Both the position numbers and the translations under genes were made by a program. From Apiotrichum sp. Y4204 (Eukaryota > Basidiomycota > Tremellomycetes > Trichosporonales > Trichosporonaceae): 64,000 bases of DNA. Shown here one piece after another: positions 11,433 to 23,016 of this stretch. The stretch spans positions 186,001 through 250,000 of the forward strand of contig JAMYHL010000041.1 of NCBI GenBank assembly GCA_025531455.1, in the 5' to 3' direction. The notes beneath the pieces were generated by a model, which made no database searches, was not told the DNA's origin, and saw nothing but the letters and a program-made list of their open reading frames with translations. Numbering within the stretch: the first letter of the stretch is position 1; each line of letters starts with the position of its first letter.

Positions 11433-13986
11433 ATGACCCGCGAGGCCGAGGTCGTGTACAACTATGTCGAGGAGGTGGATCCCAATCTGGTGCGTCGACT
11501 GACACTTGCCTGGTTTCGCCGGTTCGGATTCGGCGTCAGCCGACGCCGAGATGCCGGTAACACTCACCCACCCCGTCCCATCTCTGTCGTCCGCCCACCG
11601 CGATACAGCGATGCCGTCTTGGATGATGGCAACCAGCCCGATCTCGCGATTCACGCCCTCATGTTCATGCATGCATCTGCTGACACCCAGACATGCGCGA
11701 TCTGCCAGTCCGCGCTCGTCGACCCGGTAACCACCGCGAGCTGCAAGCACACCTTCTGCCGCGACTGCATCACCCGTGCGCTCAAGCACAATCCTAGCTG
11801 TCCGATCGACAGGAGCGCTCTCACACCGTCAAGCTTACAGGATACGGAACCGCTCGTGCAGCTCATGCTCGACGAGTTGCAAGTTAAATGCGAGGCAGAT
11901 GGGTGCGGTAAGGTCATGCAGCGCGGCCTTCTCCTCGCCCACCTCCGCTCCTGCGCGCGTGCAATCGTGACCTGTGGGGATGACCAGTGCGGGATATCGG
12001 TACGTGTCGATGCTCGATGAGCCGGGATATGGAGCGCGGAGCGTGGCCGACGCATGTGTCGGAGCGCATCGTTGCGGCGGCGCGCCGACGTCGTGGAGGA
12101 TCCGAGACAAGGCGGTCGCGTCGCGCGAGATGCGACCGCCGCCCTGCCCTTCTGCGAGGCGTACGACCTTGGCGCCTTGGACCTCCGGACCTGGGAACGT
12201 GCTTCTGTGTCACTTGGTGGTGTCCTTGGCTGCCAGGCCCTTGCGCATCGCCTATGCCGCTCAAATCATGTTGCATCAAGCTGACAGCCAGATGGCACGC
12301 CATCGCATGCCCCACCACCGCGCGTACGAATGCTTCCACCGCCGGATGGAGTGTAACCGGTGCGGAGTTGTCATCGCGTTCAAGGAGGTCAAGGTACGAC
12401 AGCGGAGGAGCGGGGACAGAGAGCTGTTGTGCTGACCATCAGGAGGGCAAGCACGCAAGCTGTTGCGGTGGCGACAATGCTCAGGATGGCTGCAGCGCGG
12501 AGTGTGAACACTGCGGCGACCCTTGTGAGTGCGCCTCTTGTGGTGGTGATTGTGGTGCATGTGGTGGCGGTCTCCGTCACGCGTGCCGGCCTCGCGGCGG
12601 CGGCATTCAAGACACAGATCACCACAAGGCAGTCACAGTCACATGTTGCCGACCGGCTTCGTGTTAACAACCAGTAACAACAAGTGCAACACACCACCGA
12701 TGGGCTTGTCCTTCTGCGCCGGTGGCATGTACGCACTCATCACGAGGGTGCGCGGCAATCGTCCCGCGCTGCGAGCTTGACAAACATCTCCAGTCATGTG
12801 TGTTTGAGTCTTTGAGCGGGTTCTTCGCTGCCAACGACGCACGCTTCAAGGCCCTGGAGAAACGACACGACGACCTTGTGGCCGAGAATGAGGACCTGCG
12901 CTCGCAGCTCTGGAACTTGCGTCGAGGCATGACGATACCACGGGCTTTGTGGCAGGAGGACCAGATCAACTGGCCTGTACCAGAATCCAGACCTGTGTCA
13001 CCGCGATCGCCGCCTCCGCCCCTACCCCCTCTTCCATCCGCTATACCCATCCCTGCACGACCGGTTGCTGAAGCTGACCCCGAGGCAACCCCGACAGCCA
13101 ACACCACCTTGCTCTCCAGCACAGATGACGGGATTGCCATTACAACCACCACCACCACCACCTCATCTTCATCCTCGTCCCCCTCCGCATCCACCTCGAC
13201 TGCCCCACCCCCGCCTCCGCCACCCATGGCTCCGGTCCCCCGCGTGTCGATATCATCTCTCACCCCACCGCCACGAATGTCGTACACTGACTGGATGCTC
13301 CAGCGCCTTCCCCACCCGCGCTCGTACACCTCTGAACCTTGTGCCGCCCTCCGCGCGGCTGTCATACATCTCGCAGCGGGTCTCGACGCCGCCGAGCGCC
13401 GCAGCGAAGTGTGAGTCTAGGCGATATATTCCCGTGACTAACTATCAGCCGGACAATGACCGAGAGTCTCCGCATCCAAGAAGAAGTCGCCACGTTGCGC
13501 GCCATCGTTCGCCCTATGCGGATGCAAGTCCTCTCCGAGCGCCCATCGTCGCCGCAAGTGGCTCGCTTTGCGCACCCTCAACTACAGGCCCAGGCTGCGA
13601 GCACACAGACCCAAGCCCACGGACATACCGGCGAGCTGCTCACGCCGCCACTCTCGACCTCGCACTCGCTGATGGGCCACGAGACAGCCTCGGACTCGGA
13701 GGACGACGAGCACCTGGCCTCGCTGTCGATCCGCGAGAGCGTTGTCTTTTCCGCGCAGGATGTCCAGCCCCGCTCGTCGCAGAGCTCCCTGGTCGCTACC
13801 GCCACTGCCTCCCCCGCACGCCCACCACCCCGCGAATGGACCGGCCGGCCATGCGCGTTCCCCCCGCCCAGCCCCGAGCCGCAGACCCGCGGACACTCCA
13901 TTGGCTCCGGTCGCCTTGGGTCCATCGGGGCACGGCTCGGCGCCAGCCTCCTCGGCATCCAACGCGATGCCGCGCCGCGGCTGTAA
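11433..13986 (+). CDS. RING / TRAF-type zinc-finger protein, probable E3 ubiquitin ligase
   Basis: Six exons (11433-11489, 11691-11999, 12292-12393, 12443-12524, 12675-13410, 13449-13986) sum to 1824 nt, giving 607 residues. After a short lead (YVEEVDPNL) comes a RING with ligands Cys21, Cys24, Cys37, His39, Cys42, Cys45, Cys56 and Asp59, a C3HC3D type. Tandem TRAF-like zinc fingers follow (CEADGCG, TCGDDQCG, ECNRCG, ECEHCG, CTHSSRGC with matching H-x-C pairs), then a short coiled coil (FKALEKRHDDLVAENEDL). The rest is a long disordered tail rich in Pro, Thr and Ser. Such proteins attach ubiquitin to substrates bound through the TRAF fingers; the substrate is unknown. The second and third introns (201 and 292 nt removed before exons 2 and 3) are the least certain part. 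Confidence 0.8.
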
Positions 13987-14250
13987 CACCACCGAACATT
14001 TAGTATTTCATAATCTACGCGAACGCTGGACGCTGCTCGCCCGCATCCCATTTCACCCGCTGCGCTCTTTGGACCTCATATCACGAACAATTACCACCGC
14101 ACCATCATCATCGCCATCATGTTCGTCGTGTACACTCTCGTATTCTAGATCACATACCCCGCATTGACACACTGCACACATTACTGTACAAATGATATGA
14201 ATACATGCAAAAAGACAAGAGCCCAAAGTCCACATTACCACAGCGCACCC

Positions 14251-15509
14251 TCACTTGGCCTTGGGCTTGAAAAAGCTCGTCATCTTGGCCATGCCCTCTG
14301 TCTTGACCTTCTTCAGTGCCTCGACGCCGCGGCTGCTCTGGCCGGCCTTCCGTTTCGCCGCACCCTTCTCTTTACTTGATGTCTGCACGATCGGTGCGGC
14401 AGCCGCGCGCGCCGCCGCCGCACGGTCTTCGAGGTATGCGTCTAGTTTGAGCGTGCTGGACTGTGAGCTCATGCGGGAATTTTGGAACTTACTCGTAACC
14501 CTGTAGGAGGAACGGCAGCAGCGCCGGGGCCAGATACTGCGCGATCTGCTCGATAGACGCGCGTATCCGTGCCGCTGGGGGTCAGAAGTGTCTTGGTTTG
14601 CAACCTACCGTGGACGAGCTGCTCATCTACACCAGACTCGAGCAGGCCGTCGCGGCCAAGCGCGCGGAGGAGGTGGTCAAATTTGTAGAAGTTGTCAGGG
14701 GACGCGAGCGCGTCCACCTTGCGCCGCAAGACGGCCAGAATTGCGTCCCGCGAGGGACGATAGTATGCCTCCTGCTTTGGGGGGGAAGAGGCATTCTCTG
14801 GGGGCGGAGAAGGCGGCGCGGTACCAATCACTGATGTCAGTGATCTTCAACAACAGCTGGAAGAAAGGCAGTACAGCTGCTCACGTTTCTTCTCGCAGCA
14901 CGCGCGGAATGCTGCGCGGAAGCCTTTGTGCTCGATCAGCCGCCCCATGTCGGCGTTATATATTTCGACATCGGCGGTCGGCGCAAACGCGGGTTTGAGC
15001 GCAAAGGCGGCACTACCTGCTGCCGTCGCGAGGAGGTCAGAGAGCGGCTGGAACTGCGCTGGTCGGCCGTCCTGTGATGTCAATATGTGTATTTGTGCGC
15101 GATTAAAGACAGGAAACCTCAAACGCACCGGAATGAGCGAGAGGGCAACCGGAATGGCGAGGAAGAACGCGTCGACCGGGCAGTGCACGAGCATGGCGCC
15201 GTCTGGCGCGTCAGTTCTGTTGTCGTACAACTATCACCTACCCGCAAGCCTGTCGTCGCCAATAAACCATGTGCGGCCCTTGGCTCCGGCGACTTTGACG
15301 ACCTCGCAGATTCCCGATGCTGTGGGCAGATACAGCTGCGGCGCGCCTGCTGTGAGCTTCACTGCCAAGCGCGCTCAAGCTCACCTGTTCGTGGGTGCGG
15401 GAGACGTAGATACTCCTGCTCTGTGTCGATGCCTGCTGTCAGTTCATGCAAAAAGAACTCATAACTGACCCTTCGGAAGAATGGCGATGTATTCTGTTTC
15501 TGTGGACAT
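14251..15509 (-). CDS. RNH202: Ribonuclease H2 subunit B (Ydr279/Rnh202 family)
   Basis: Eight exons (15470-15509, 15385-15432, 15242-15349, 15129-15202, 14885-15071, 14609-14830, 14493-14574, 14251-14455) total 966 nt, giving 321 residues. It is a non-catalytic subunit of the RNase H2 trimer, which removes ribonucleotides from genomic DNA and RNA from hybrids. Evidence: the N-terminal beta-barrel pattern (LRLPHPRTG, LYLPTASGICEV, TWFIGDDRLADGAMLVHCPVDAFFLAIP) typical of this subunit, followed by a helical region and a basic Ala-rich tail. The last ten residues contain KMTSFFKPK, a PIP-box-like motif where the human protein also carries a PCNA-binding box. It is convergent with the upstream RING gene and divergent from GAA1 across 312 bp. 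Confidence 0.88.
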
Positions 15510-15821
15510 TGTTGTAGAGTTCAAGTGAGACAAAAGAAGCGAAGATGTCTGGAAGGAAGGTTTAGAAATGTCCGCGAAGCGCGACGCGTCTTTGATTTCT
15601 TCAGCACGACTGGGGACGCGACATGACCCAGGGTGGCCTAGGGTACTAGGGTGGCGATCCCAAACTTCACGCGTAACTCACGCGATTTGCGGGATCAAAA
15701 CGTTCGAAGTGACCTCCACTCCAGACCTGTTGGTGACGAGACGGCCGATGATGATGACAACAGACATCAAGCCGGCGGACGGTCAACGTTCTGCTCACTA
15801 TCCCACCCTGCTTTTGCTCCG
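15510..15821. promoter_or_regulatory. Divergent promoter, RNase H2B / GAA1
   Basis: 312 bp between two divergent start codons; presumably a shared bidirectional promoter. No TATA box is obvious. Confidence 0.5.
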
Positions 15822-17495
15822 ATGCCGCCAGAAGCAAAAGACGTATCGCTAGTGGACGAGCAGCGCAAGCTCGGGAAGAAGCTCGCGCGGCAGCGGCGCA
15901 TCGTCGGCGCCATCTGGGCCCGGCTCCCGGCAGTACGGTACGTCCTCCTAAGGAACGACGCTGATCTGCCAGTGCATTGCTCGTCGTCATCGGGATAGCA
16001 TGGATTGCGGCACTGCCGCTGCCGCAGATGTGGAAGACGATTACCCGCGTTGACGAGAACGCGCTGCAGCCCGGCGGCGTGAACGTGCGCTTTGACTGGC
16101 CGGACGTATTCCGCGCCGACCACCACCTGAGCCGCGTCGAGGCGCTGCGTGACGCGAACGCGACGTGGGCCGAACGCTCCGAGTTCCTGATGTACGAGCT
16201 TGCGGCTGCCGGACATGAGGTTGGGAACACGACGAGCGCAGTGTTCGCACGCGTCTCGCCGCCTCGCTCAGAAGGCACCGAGGCCATCCTCGTGTCCGCC
16301 AACTGGCTCAGCAGGGATGGCGTGCCGAACGTCCGTGGTGTGTCCCTCTTGTTATCGTTTGCACAATTTCTTCGCGCGCAGAACCACTGGGCGTTTGATA
16401 TTTTCCTGGTATTTGGAGACGACTACATCTCCGGCTTGGAAGGCTTCATGGCGGAGTACAACCCGCGCGCGAACATCTGGATGGCACTGAATGTCGACTA
16501 TCCGTACCACTCGTTCAAGCACATGGGCATCTTCTATGGTGAGCTACTTTTTTGCGGTCTTTCAAGCTCACACACCAGAGGGTGTCAACGGACGCTTGCC
16601 AAATCTTGACGTGGTTATTTCCGTCGGTCAGGTCGGATACTGGAGCGTGGGGTACGAGGACGGACTGCACGTGCGCGACCCGCAGTCGCCGATGACCTAC
16701 ATGACCGGAGCAAAACACCTATGGGACCATTTCAAGTACATGGCGCTTGGGCGTCCGTCAGCCGCACACGGTGTGCTAGCAAAACACCGCATCGACGCTG
16801 TCACGATGTATGCCGTCCCCGCTGAGGGCCCGCACGGGTACCACTCGTTCGGCCGTGGGCTGGAGGGTACGCTACGGACGTTCAACAACGCCCTGGAGCG
16901 CCTACACGCCAGCTGGTTCTTCTACCTCCTCCCCGCTCCGGATCGCATGATGGACGTCGCGCACTACCTCCCCGCGGCGGTTATCCTTGGTGCGAGCCTC
17001 ACTCTCGGCGGATTCGATTGTCCCGCCCCGCTCGCCGGAGCCGCGTGGACCATCCCGGCCATGCTGATGGCACTAGTGGGGTGGATGGTCCAGAGCCCAT
17101 GGATTATTGCCCTCGCGCCGTTCCTCCCCCGTCCCGTCGGCGCCGCACGCACATCTCTCCTTGCGCTCGCACACCTCTTCTACGGCGCGCTCATCCCCAC
17201 CCTCGCCATGGTCAACTTCCCGCAGGCCCTCCTCCTGGCCGCCATGTCGCTCCTCGCGCTTAACCCTATTGTGACTGTCAATGTGCCGGTCTCGAACTTC
17301 CGCATGTCCATTCCCCTCGGCACGGTGATTCTCACCTCGGCGCTCGTCTATGCGTTCCCCCTCATTCGCGAGCTGCGCGGCGAGTGGGAGCTGTTTGGCA
17401 ACGTTGCATGGCCTGCGTTCTTCGCCGTCATTGTCCCGCTGTGTACCGTGACGTGGACTACGCCGAGTGTGGATCGCGTGGATGCCGCAGAGTGA
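15822..17495 (+). CDS. GAA1: GPI transamidase subunit GAA1
   Basis: Three exons (15822-15937, 15973-16538, 16579-17495) total 1599 nt, giving 532 residues. GAA1 is the ER membrane subunit of the GPI transamidase that presents the GPI lipid for attachment to protein C-termini. The first helix (ALLVVIGIAWIAALPLP) starts just after the 35-nt first intron. A lumenal domain with the M28-peptidase-like Gaa1 pattern follows (ILVSANWLSRDG, VSLLLSFAQFLR, FDIFLVFGDDYISGLEGFMAEY), then about six hydrophobic segments from residue 380 onwards. Length is slightly below the yeast protein. Both introns are very short (35 and 40 nt). It runs convergently into GET2, with only 115 bp between stops. Confidence 0.9.
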
Positions 17496-17610
17496 TTTTG
17501 GATGATAGAAGATATACATTGATGCACATATACCCTGTCATACAGTACCATCTGCCAAGCTACGCTACTCTACAGGAATGCATGCTATACCACCATATCA
17601 TGTAAGATCC

Positions 17611-18769
17611 CTACTTTGCCAGATACTCCGCCAGGACGATCGCGCACCCGAGCCCAAACACGAACAGGCATCCGTCGGCATACACCTGGCTCGCGACGCC
17701 GAGATACTTGGAACCCGCCATGATGCTGCGGCCGAGGTTGGGCGGGAGCAGGGGCAGGACGTTGGCGAGGAGGGGATGAAGTGACGGCGGAGTGCGGACG
17801 AGGGTGACGCGCGTGGCGAAGAGAATCGCCTCGAGGGTTACGAACGCGTAGAAGACGGGCTGGAGTGAGCAAAAGCGACTGAATGTAGGGCTCTCGTCAG
17901 CCACTCACCATCGGCTCGACGCTCTTAACACCGTATGCGCCAGTGCGGCCCGCGAGCGTCGCCCAGCGTGTGGCCCATTTACGCTCGCTCGAGAGTCCTC
18001 CCCAGCGCACGAGCGACAGCGTGGGCTCCCACCAAGCCGCGACGAAGACGACGAGCGCGATGACGGCAATCGCGTGTAGGAGCGGGAAGAAGCGCGAGGC
18101 TTTGGACGGCGGCGGCGGCGGCGCACCCATTCCCATTCCCATACCCGGCATTCCCATCCCCATCCCTGGGCCCATTCCCGGGAATCCGGGCATGTTCGCA
18201 AACGGGTTCTGAGCCGGATCCGAGAAGTTCGGTGTGCCCTCGCCCGAGTCCGTGAGGAGATTGGCACCCGGTCCACCGGCGCCGGGAGGCGGCATGCGGC
18301 CCATGAGCTGTGCGAAGAAGTTCGACATGTCGGGCATCTCGCCCTCAGCTCCGGCACCAGCACCTGGTCCGCCGCCGAGCATGCGCATCATGGCCTCCAT
18401 CTGCGCCTGCATGTCTTCGGGCATCGGGGGCGGCTGCGCGGCTTCGGCGCGGCGTCCGCCAGCGGCGCTCGGGGCGGGGGGAGCCCAGCCGGCCGCCTTG
18501 GCTGTCGGTTTCGCTGCGCTCGTTGTGCTCGCTGTGCCTGTGGCTGAAGCGGTGGGTGGGTTTGACGCCGTGCTCGTCGTGGTCGGGGTTTCGGGGCGGG
18601 AAGGCGTGGCCGAGCTCGCGGGGGAGGCCTCGTCGCCGTACAGCTTATCCGCCTCCTCACCACGCGCAGTCTGCGCCAGCCGCTGCAGGCCCGCATTCCC
18701 GCGTGCCAGGATCTTGGCCTTGCGCGCCGCTGCGCGCTTCTGGGCTTCGGTCAAGTGTGGCTCGGCCAT
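17611..18769 (-). CDS. GET2: GET complex subunit GET2-like (tail-anchored protein insertion)
   Basis: Two exons (17909-18769, 17611-17859) total 1110 nt, giving 369 residues. GET2 is the ER receptor subunit that captures the Get3-tail-anchored protein complex. The N-terminus carries the characteristic basic Get3-binding helix (RKAKILARGNAGLQRLAQTARGEE at about residues 16-39). Then follows a long disordered Ala/Pro/Thr linker with a Gly-Met repeat, and about three C-terminal hydrophobic segments (HAIAVIALVVFVAAW, FYAFVTLEAILFAT, LFVFGLGCAIVLAEYL). Sequence similarity in this family is weak outside the helix, so the call rests on architecture. It shares a 269-bp divergent promoter with the TAF8 gene. 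Confidence 0.8.
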
Positions 18770-19038
18770 GATGAGGAAGTGGGTGCTGGTGAGGTGATGA
18801 TGGTGATGTTGGTGTGATGGAGCTGAATGTGGTCGATGATGGGCGTTCTATGACGCTCCAGGGAATTCCGGGTGCGGACATTGCATACAAGTGACGTGTT
18901 ATTTTGGTCACGTGGTGGCACGGCTTATCACCACTTGGTGGTCGATGTCAAGGAGATCGCGTGCATCTTGACTGTTCTCCATACACCATCTAGTTCTCCT
19001 CCTTCGTCTCCTCGCGAACAACTTTGGTCGCCATCGTG
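18770..19038. promoter_or_regulatory. Divergent promoter, GET2 / TAF8
   Basis: 269 bp between divergent start codons. It is GT/GA-rich on the plus strand next to GET2 (hence CT-rich in GET2's own sense), a usual fungal 5' UTR composition. No other element recognised. Confidence 0.5.
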
Positions 19039-19815
19039 ATGACATCCCACTCCCCAAGTGATCCGCACACGTACGTCTCGCCAACCGTGGCGCCGGGGTA
19101 CGTGCACCGCGTCGTGGGCGCGACGCTCTCGCGAAGAGGCTTCGACGGCGCCGAGGCGGGCGCCCTCGCCGAGATGGAGCGGTTGTTGGAATTGCGTGAG
19201 TATTCTGATGTGTGGATAACAGCTATTGCAGGTGCTGTTCTCATCATCCACCTGCAGCACCCACCGCTGACTCCAGACATTCAGCGCCTGTTCGAGACCG
19301 CGCACGCGTACGCCTCGCTTGCTGGCCGGAGGGCCCCGAACGCGCGAGACCTCATGGCTGCCCAGGAAGACAGCGGATGGAACGTTGCAAGCCTGCGCAG
19401 AGAGTCGAAGCGGAAACGTACTTGTGGGTGTCTCAGATCCCGTGTCTTTGACTTCGATCTGACATCAGGCTATGACCTTTCCACCGTCCCCGAGCCGCCG
19501 GAACCCACCCCAGTGCCCAATATTGCCTCGATACCGGAAGGAAGTGGGGACGTCAAGCCGCAGATTGCTAAGCCGCCACCGTACGCGTGGGACGGCGCGC
19601 CACCCCTGCCCGACCCGTGGACGTACAAGACGGATGTGCCGCCGCCGCCCGCGCCCGCGGCGTCGAAGGTTACGCAAGGCGTGCTCGAGTTTATGAAGCT
19701 CACGGCCACGGAGCGCGGAGATATCCCTGCTGAGCTCGGGTTGGTGGACTACAGGCGTGCAGATACGAGAGAGGTCAGAAGGAAGTGGGGCGTCAAAGGC
19801 GCGGGGTGCAGTTGA
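19039..19815 (+). CDS. TAF8: Transcription initiation factor TFIID subunit 8 (TAF8)-like
   Basis: Three exons (19039-19195, 19232-19423, 19469-19815) total 696 nt, giving 231 residues. TAF8 pairs with TAF10 through a histone fold inside TFIID. The N-terminal part resembles a histone-fold/bromodomain-associated helix set (GAEAGALAEMERLLEL, LFETAHAYASLAGRRAPNARDLM). The C-terminal part has the TAF8 signature with a proline-rich stretch before Trp-Thr-Tyr (PPLPDPWTYKTD). Both introns (36 and 45 nt) are multiples of three without in-frame stops, so an unspliced frame is open throughout; the spliced form restores the helix. The ATG at 19039 is used because the longer frame begins at a non-ATG codon. 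Confidence 0.78.
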   Translation: MTSHSPSDPHTYVSPTVAPGYVHRVVGATLSRRGFDGAEAGALAEMERLLELREYSDVWITAIAGAVLIIHLQHPPLTPDIQRLFETAHAYASLAGRRAPNARDLMAAQEDSGWNVASLRRESKRKRTCGCLRSRVFDFDLTSGYDLSTVPEPPEPTPVPNIASIPEGSGDVKPQIAKPPPYAWDGAPPLPDPWTYKTDVPPPPAPAASKVTQGVLEFMKLTATERGDIPAELGLVDYRRADTREVRRKWGVKGAGCS

Positions 19816-20369
19816 TGGAAAGAGCGGTGGGGCAGTTGCTATGTTCTGTTGTACACTTATACTTTAGTGATAGCTATGATTATTATTTATTCACACTGTA
19901 GCAATGCTTAGCGCCGCATTGCGAGATGCTGGAGAACAAGTGATCGGAAACAGTGTCCGTTGTTGTCCCGAGGAAGAGGGTGTCGGCACAAGTAAACACA
20001 ACGGAACGGATCGGAAGGGCAGCTGTTGAACCTTCTGCTATCGATGTGGTAAATGTAACGCTGCAGTTTGCGGGCTGTGCGGACTCATTCCTTACGCTGC
20101 AACGACGGATGGGATGAGTTAGTGCTGTAAGATTGTTAACTAGACGACCGTGGAGTTCGGCGTTGATCCATCGAGCCGCAGGCCGCGAGCCGCGAGCGGC
20201 GCATGTCATTGTCATGCATCAGTCTATCTATACAGGGCAACACTGTTGCCACAAGATTTTTCACCGCACCATGTCAGCGGCAGAAGTATGGGTGTAGATG
20301 TGTTTTGTAGTGTGTTGGGCTTTTGTTGCGTTTCGTCGTGTGTTGTTGCATCGGTTGCCTTACGGGACT
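19816..20369. other. Intergenic between convergent genes TAF8 and NXT1
   Basis: About 550 bases that should contain both 3' UTRs. It is more AT-rich near 19850-19900. No ORF with support. Confidence 0.5.
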
Positions 20370-21039
20370 CTACCCAATAAAGCGGAAGTTTGCGCTCTGA
20401 ATAGCATACTGCCCATCAGCCTGGTCTCTCATTCGGTGGTGCCCATCATCCCGGCATCTCTTTCGACTCACCTTGGGCTGCATGCCCTCGGCCGCCTCGA
20501 TAGGCGCGAGAACAAACACCTCGCGGAACTTGCGCGGAAATTCGCTCGGGTCTACCATTGCGGGGTCGCCGACGGTGACGACCGTCGGGCCGTGCAGGAC
20601 TGAGCCGGTGACGGTGAGAACGAGCTCTGGCGCGCTAGAAGTCGCGCCCTCGAGTGCTGCCGTTAGCCACACATTTATTCTCCGCTGGACCCACGCTTGA
20701 GGGGGTGGCAGTCGAGCGACTGGCAGTCGTGTCTGGACAGCGGCATCGCCTCGAGGAAGGCTGTCATGCTCGGCTGGTCGGGGGAAACGACGTTGCCATT
20801 CCACACCACCTTCGCTGTCGGGAGGTAGAACAGCGGTACTTCCTGAGTATGGTTAGCGATTATCTGGCTTGCAACCCACAGAGGCGCGGCGCGTCGGCTC
20901 GTCGTAAGCCTCGTAATAGATCTGACAGAAGGCGATGGCGCCGTGCGAGGCAGCGTCAATCGCGGCCGAGGACCACGGCGCGGGCCTGGTGTTAGGTTAC
21001 ACTCGGTCATACAACCTACTTCTGCGCGGTGTCGGCCAT
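20370..21039 (-). CDS. NTF2-related mRNA export factor NXT1/p15
   Basis: Five exons (21020-21039, 20880-20985, 20695-20842, 20472-20656, 20370-20420) total 510 nt, giving 169 residues. The protein is an NTF2-fold partner of the TAP/Mex67 mRNA export receptor. It resembles animal NXT1 rather than yeast Mtr2: FCQIYYEAYD near the start, KVVWNGNVVS, FLEAMP..SRHDCQSLDCHPL, ELVLTVTGSVLHG and a final NFRFIG strand follow the NXT1 order. The first intron is only 34 nt and the second 37 nt, with a clear CTAAC branch site. It lies head-to-tail after the Obg GTPase gene, 245 bp away. Confidence 0.87.
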
Positions 21040-21284
21040 CGTGGATGAATGGGAGGAAGAGTTATGGAGAGATTGTTGATGCCAACAACAATGCCTTTGA
21101 CTCGCTGGTTTCAGGCTGTGAATTCTCGTCATTTGGGTGGCAAATGTGGAGGCGCGGAAGTATTTTGCAACAAGCAACTCGAGCTCCAGCCTCCGTGCTG
21201 TGCTCTGCAGGTATGTTAGATATTTGCTGGCCTCTCTGTGTGCGCAAGACATGCATGAATGGTGTGGTGCTACAGTGTATACAT

Positions 21285-23016
21285 CTAAAACAGCTCCTCG
21301 ACCTTCTCCGGCGGCTCCTCGGGTAGCGGTTCCGGCTCTGGGCGCTTCTCCTTGACCTTGACCTTGGGCGGCTGGGGTTTGGGCGGGCGCGCCGCGTCGA
21401 CCGCGTCCGCGAGGAGGTTGACGAGGCGTTCCATGCCGGTGCCAAATTTGGCACTCACGACGAGAATCTCGGGCTCTCCATCGCCAAGCTCCTTGACCGC
21501 GCTCTTCAGCCCCGCGATGCGTTCCTCAAGCTCTTCCTCAAGCATCTCGTCCGCCTTGTTCAGCACTACTGCGCGCACGCGTGACGCGAGACCGGGTTTG
21601 TAGGCCTCGAGTTCCTCACGGAGCGTATGGAGGTCATCTGTGGGGTTCGCCTTTCGGGCGTCGAGGACGTAGGCCAATGCTAGGGAGCGCTCGATGGAGC
21701 GGAGGAAGGAGTGTCCAAGACCGACGTTCTCCGATGCTCCGGCGAGAAGACCCGGGTTGTCGGACACAGTGAAGCGCGTACGTTCCGGTGCTTGGCGCTT
21801 ACGCGAGGCACGCGGGAGCGGGGTGTACTCGCCCTTGTCACGGGCATTGGCGTCCGCCTCGCGTTCCAGCTCAGTGTCCTCGATCGGTTGACTGACGGCG
21901 GCCGCCCAACCACCCTCCTGCAGAAGACGGACGACGCCGATCTGGGGGTGCAGTGTTGTAAACGCGTAGTCAGCGACCTCGGCGCGACGGCCGGTCATGG
22001 CGCGCAAGAGCGTGCTCTTCCCTGCGTTCGGAAGACCGACGAGGCCAACGTCCGCGAGGAGCTTGAGCTCAAACTCAAAGGTACGCGTCGGGGGCTGGAC
22101 GCCGCGGGATGCAAGACGGGGATGGCGAATGTTGGACGACACGAAGTGCGGATTTCCCAGGCCGCCGGCTCCGCCACGCGCCAGTAGCACTGGCTCCGGG
22201 AGGGGCTCGCTGATATCAAGCTCAAGGGGCGGGAGCTTGTCGAATCCGGGTGTGGACTGCATCCACCGTCCCGATTTTCGAAGCAACTGCTCGGCCTCAC
22301 GGATGTCCAGGTCGCTCGCCTCCATGTTCGGGTGGTGTACGAGCCAGCGATCGCGTGCGCGCTGTCGCCGCTCGTCGCGTTCGAGACCGAGCGCGTCGCA
22401 CTCGTTCTTGAATTTCTCCGCCTCGCCCTCGCGTCGGATCTCCCGAATCACGGTACCGACTGGGACAGTTACGATCACGTCCCCGCCCCGCCCTCCGTGC
22501 CGGAGGTTGCCTGCGCCGTTCCCTCCTTGTTCACCGATTAACCGCTTGGCAACCGAGGACAGGGACGTGAGGTGCGTTGAAGTCTTCAAATAAACTGAGC
22601 CACCAGGGCCACCGTTGCCGCCCGAGGCCGGCCCAAGGCCGCGCTTCATCGGAAGGAAAGCCGATGTCCCGGCACCGCCCTTGCCTGTTGTCAGCTGGTT
22701 CGGATTGCGGGAGCTCACCACCACGGACCGTCACGCGCAGAAAGTCAACAAAGTCGCCGCCCTGAAGGTCAGCTGTCAAGCTTAGTCTTCAGCTTACACC
22801 ACGGTTGCGTCTCTGGTCCATCTTCTTCTTTCGCCGATGCAGTTCACCGAGGACATCGGTGAGCTCGTGCTCTTCCTCGTAGATCTGGATCGGCTCGGGT
22901 TGTGGTGGCGCAGTCGACTTGCAGCGGACAGAGCCGGACCGAGGCAGCAGCCCCGCTACGCCGGTTGGCCATGTATTTGCCCGCAGGCACCTGCTGCAAT
23001 AGTTGATGATGGACAT
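21285..23016 (-). CDS. MTG2: Mitochondrial Obg-family GTPase (MTG2-like)
   Basis: Three exons (22798-23016, 22719-22761, 21285-22684) total 1662 nt, giving 553 residues. Obg GTPases assist assembly of the large ribosomal subunit; the mitochondrial form is MTG2. The first 40 residues are Arg/Ser-rich and look like a mitochondrial presequence. The glycine-rich Obg fold spans the second exon and start of the third (GGDFVDFLRVTVRGGKGG, GGNGGPGGSVYL, GGRGGDVIVTVPVGT). The G domain has GLPNAGKS (G1), SDNPGL (G3) and NKAD (G4). An insert with charged residues sits between the switch regions, and the C-terminus is Pro/Lys/Glu-rich. The 43-nt middle exon is flanked by 36- and 34-nt introns. Confidence 0.93.
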
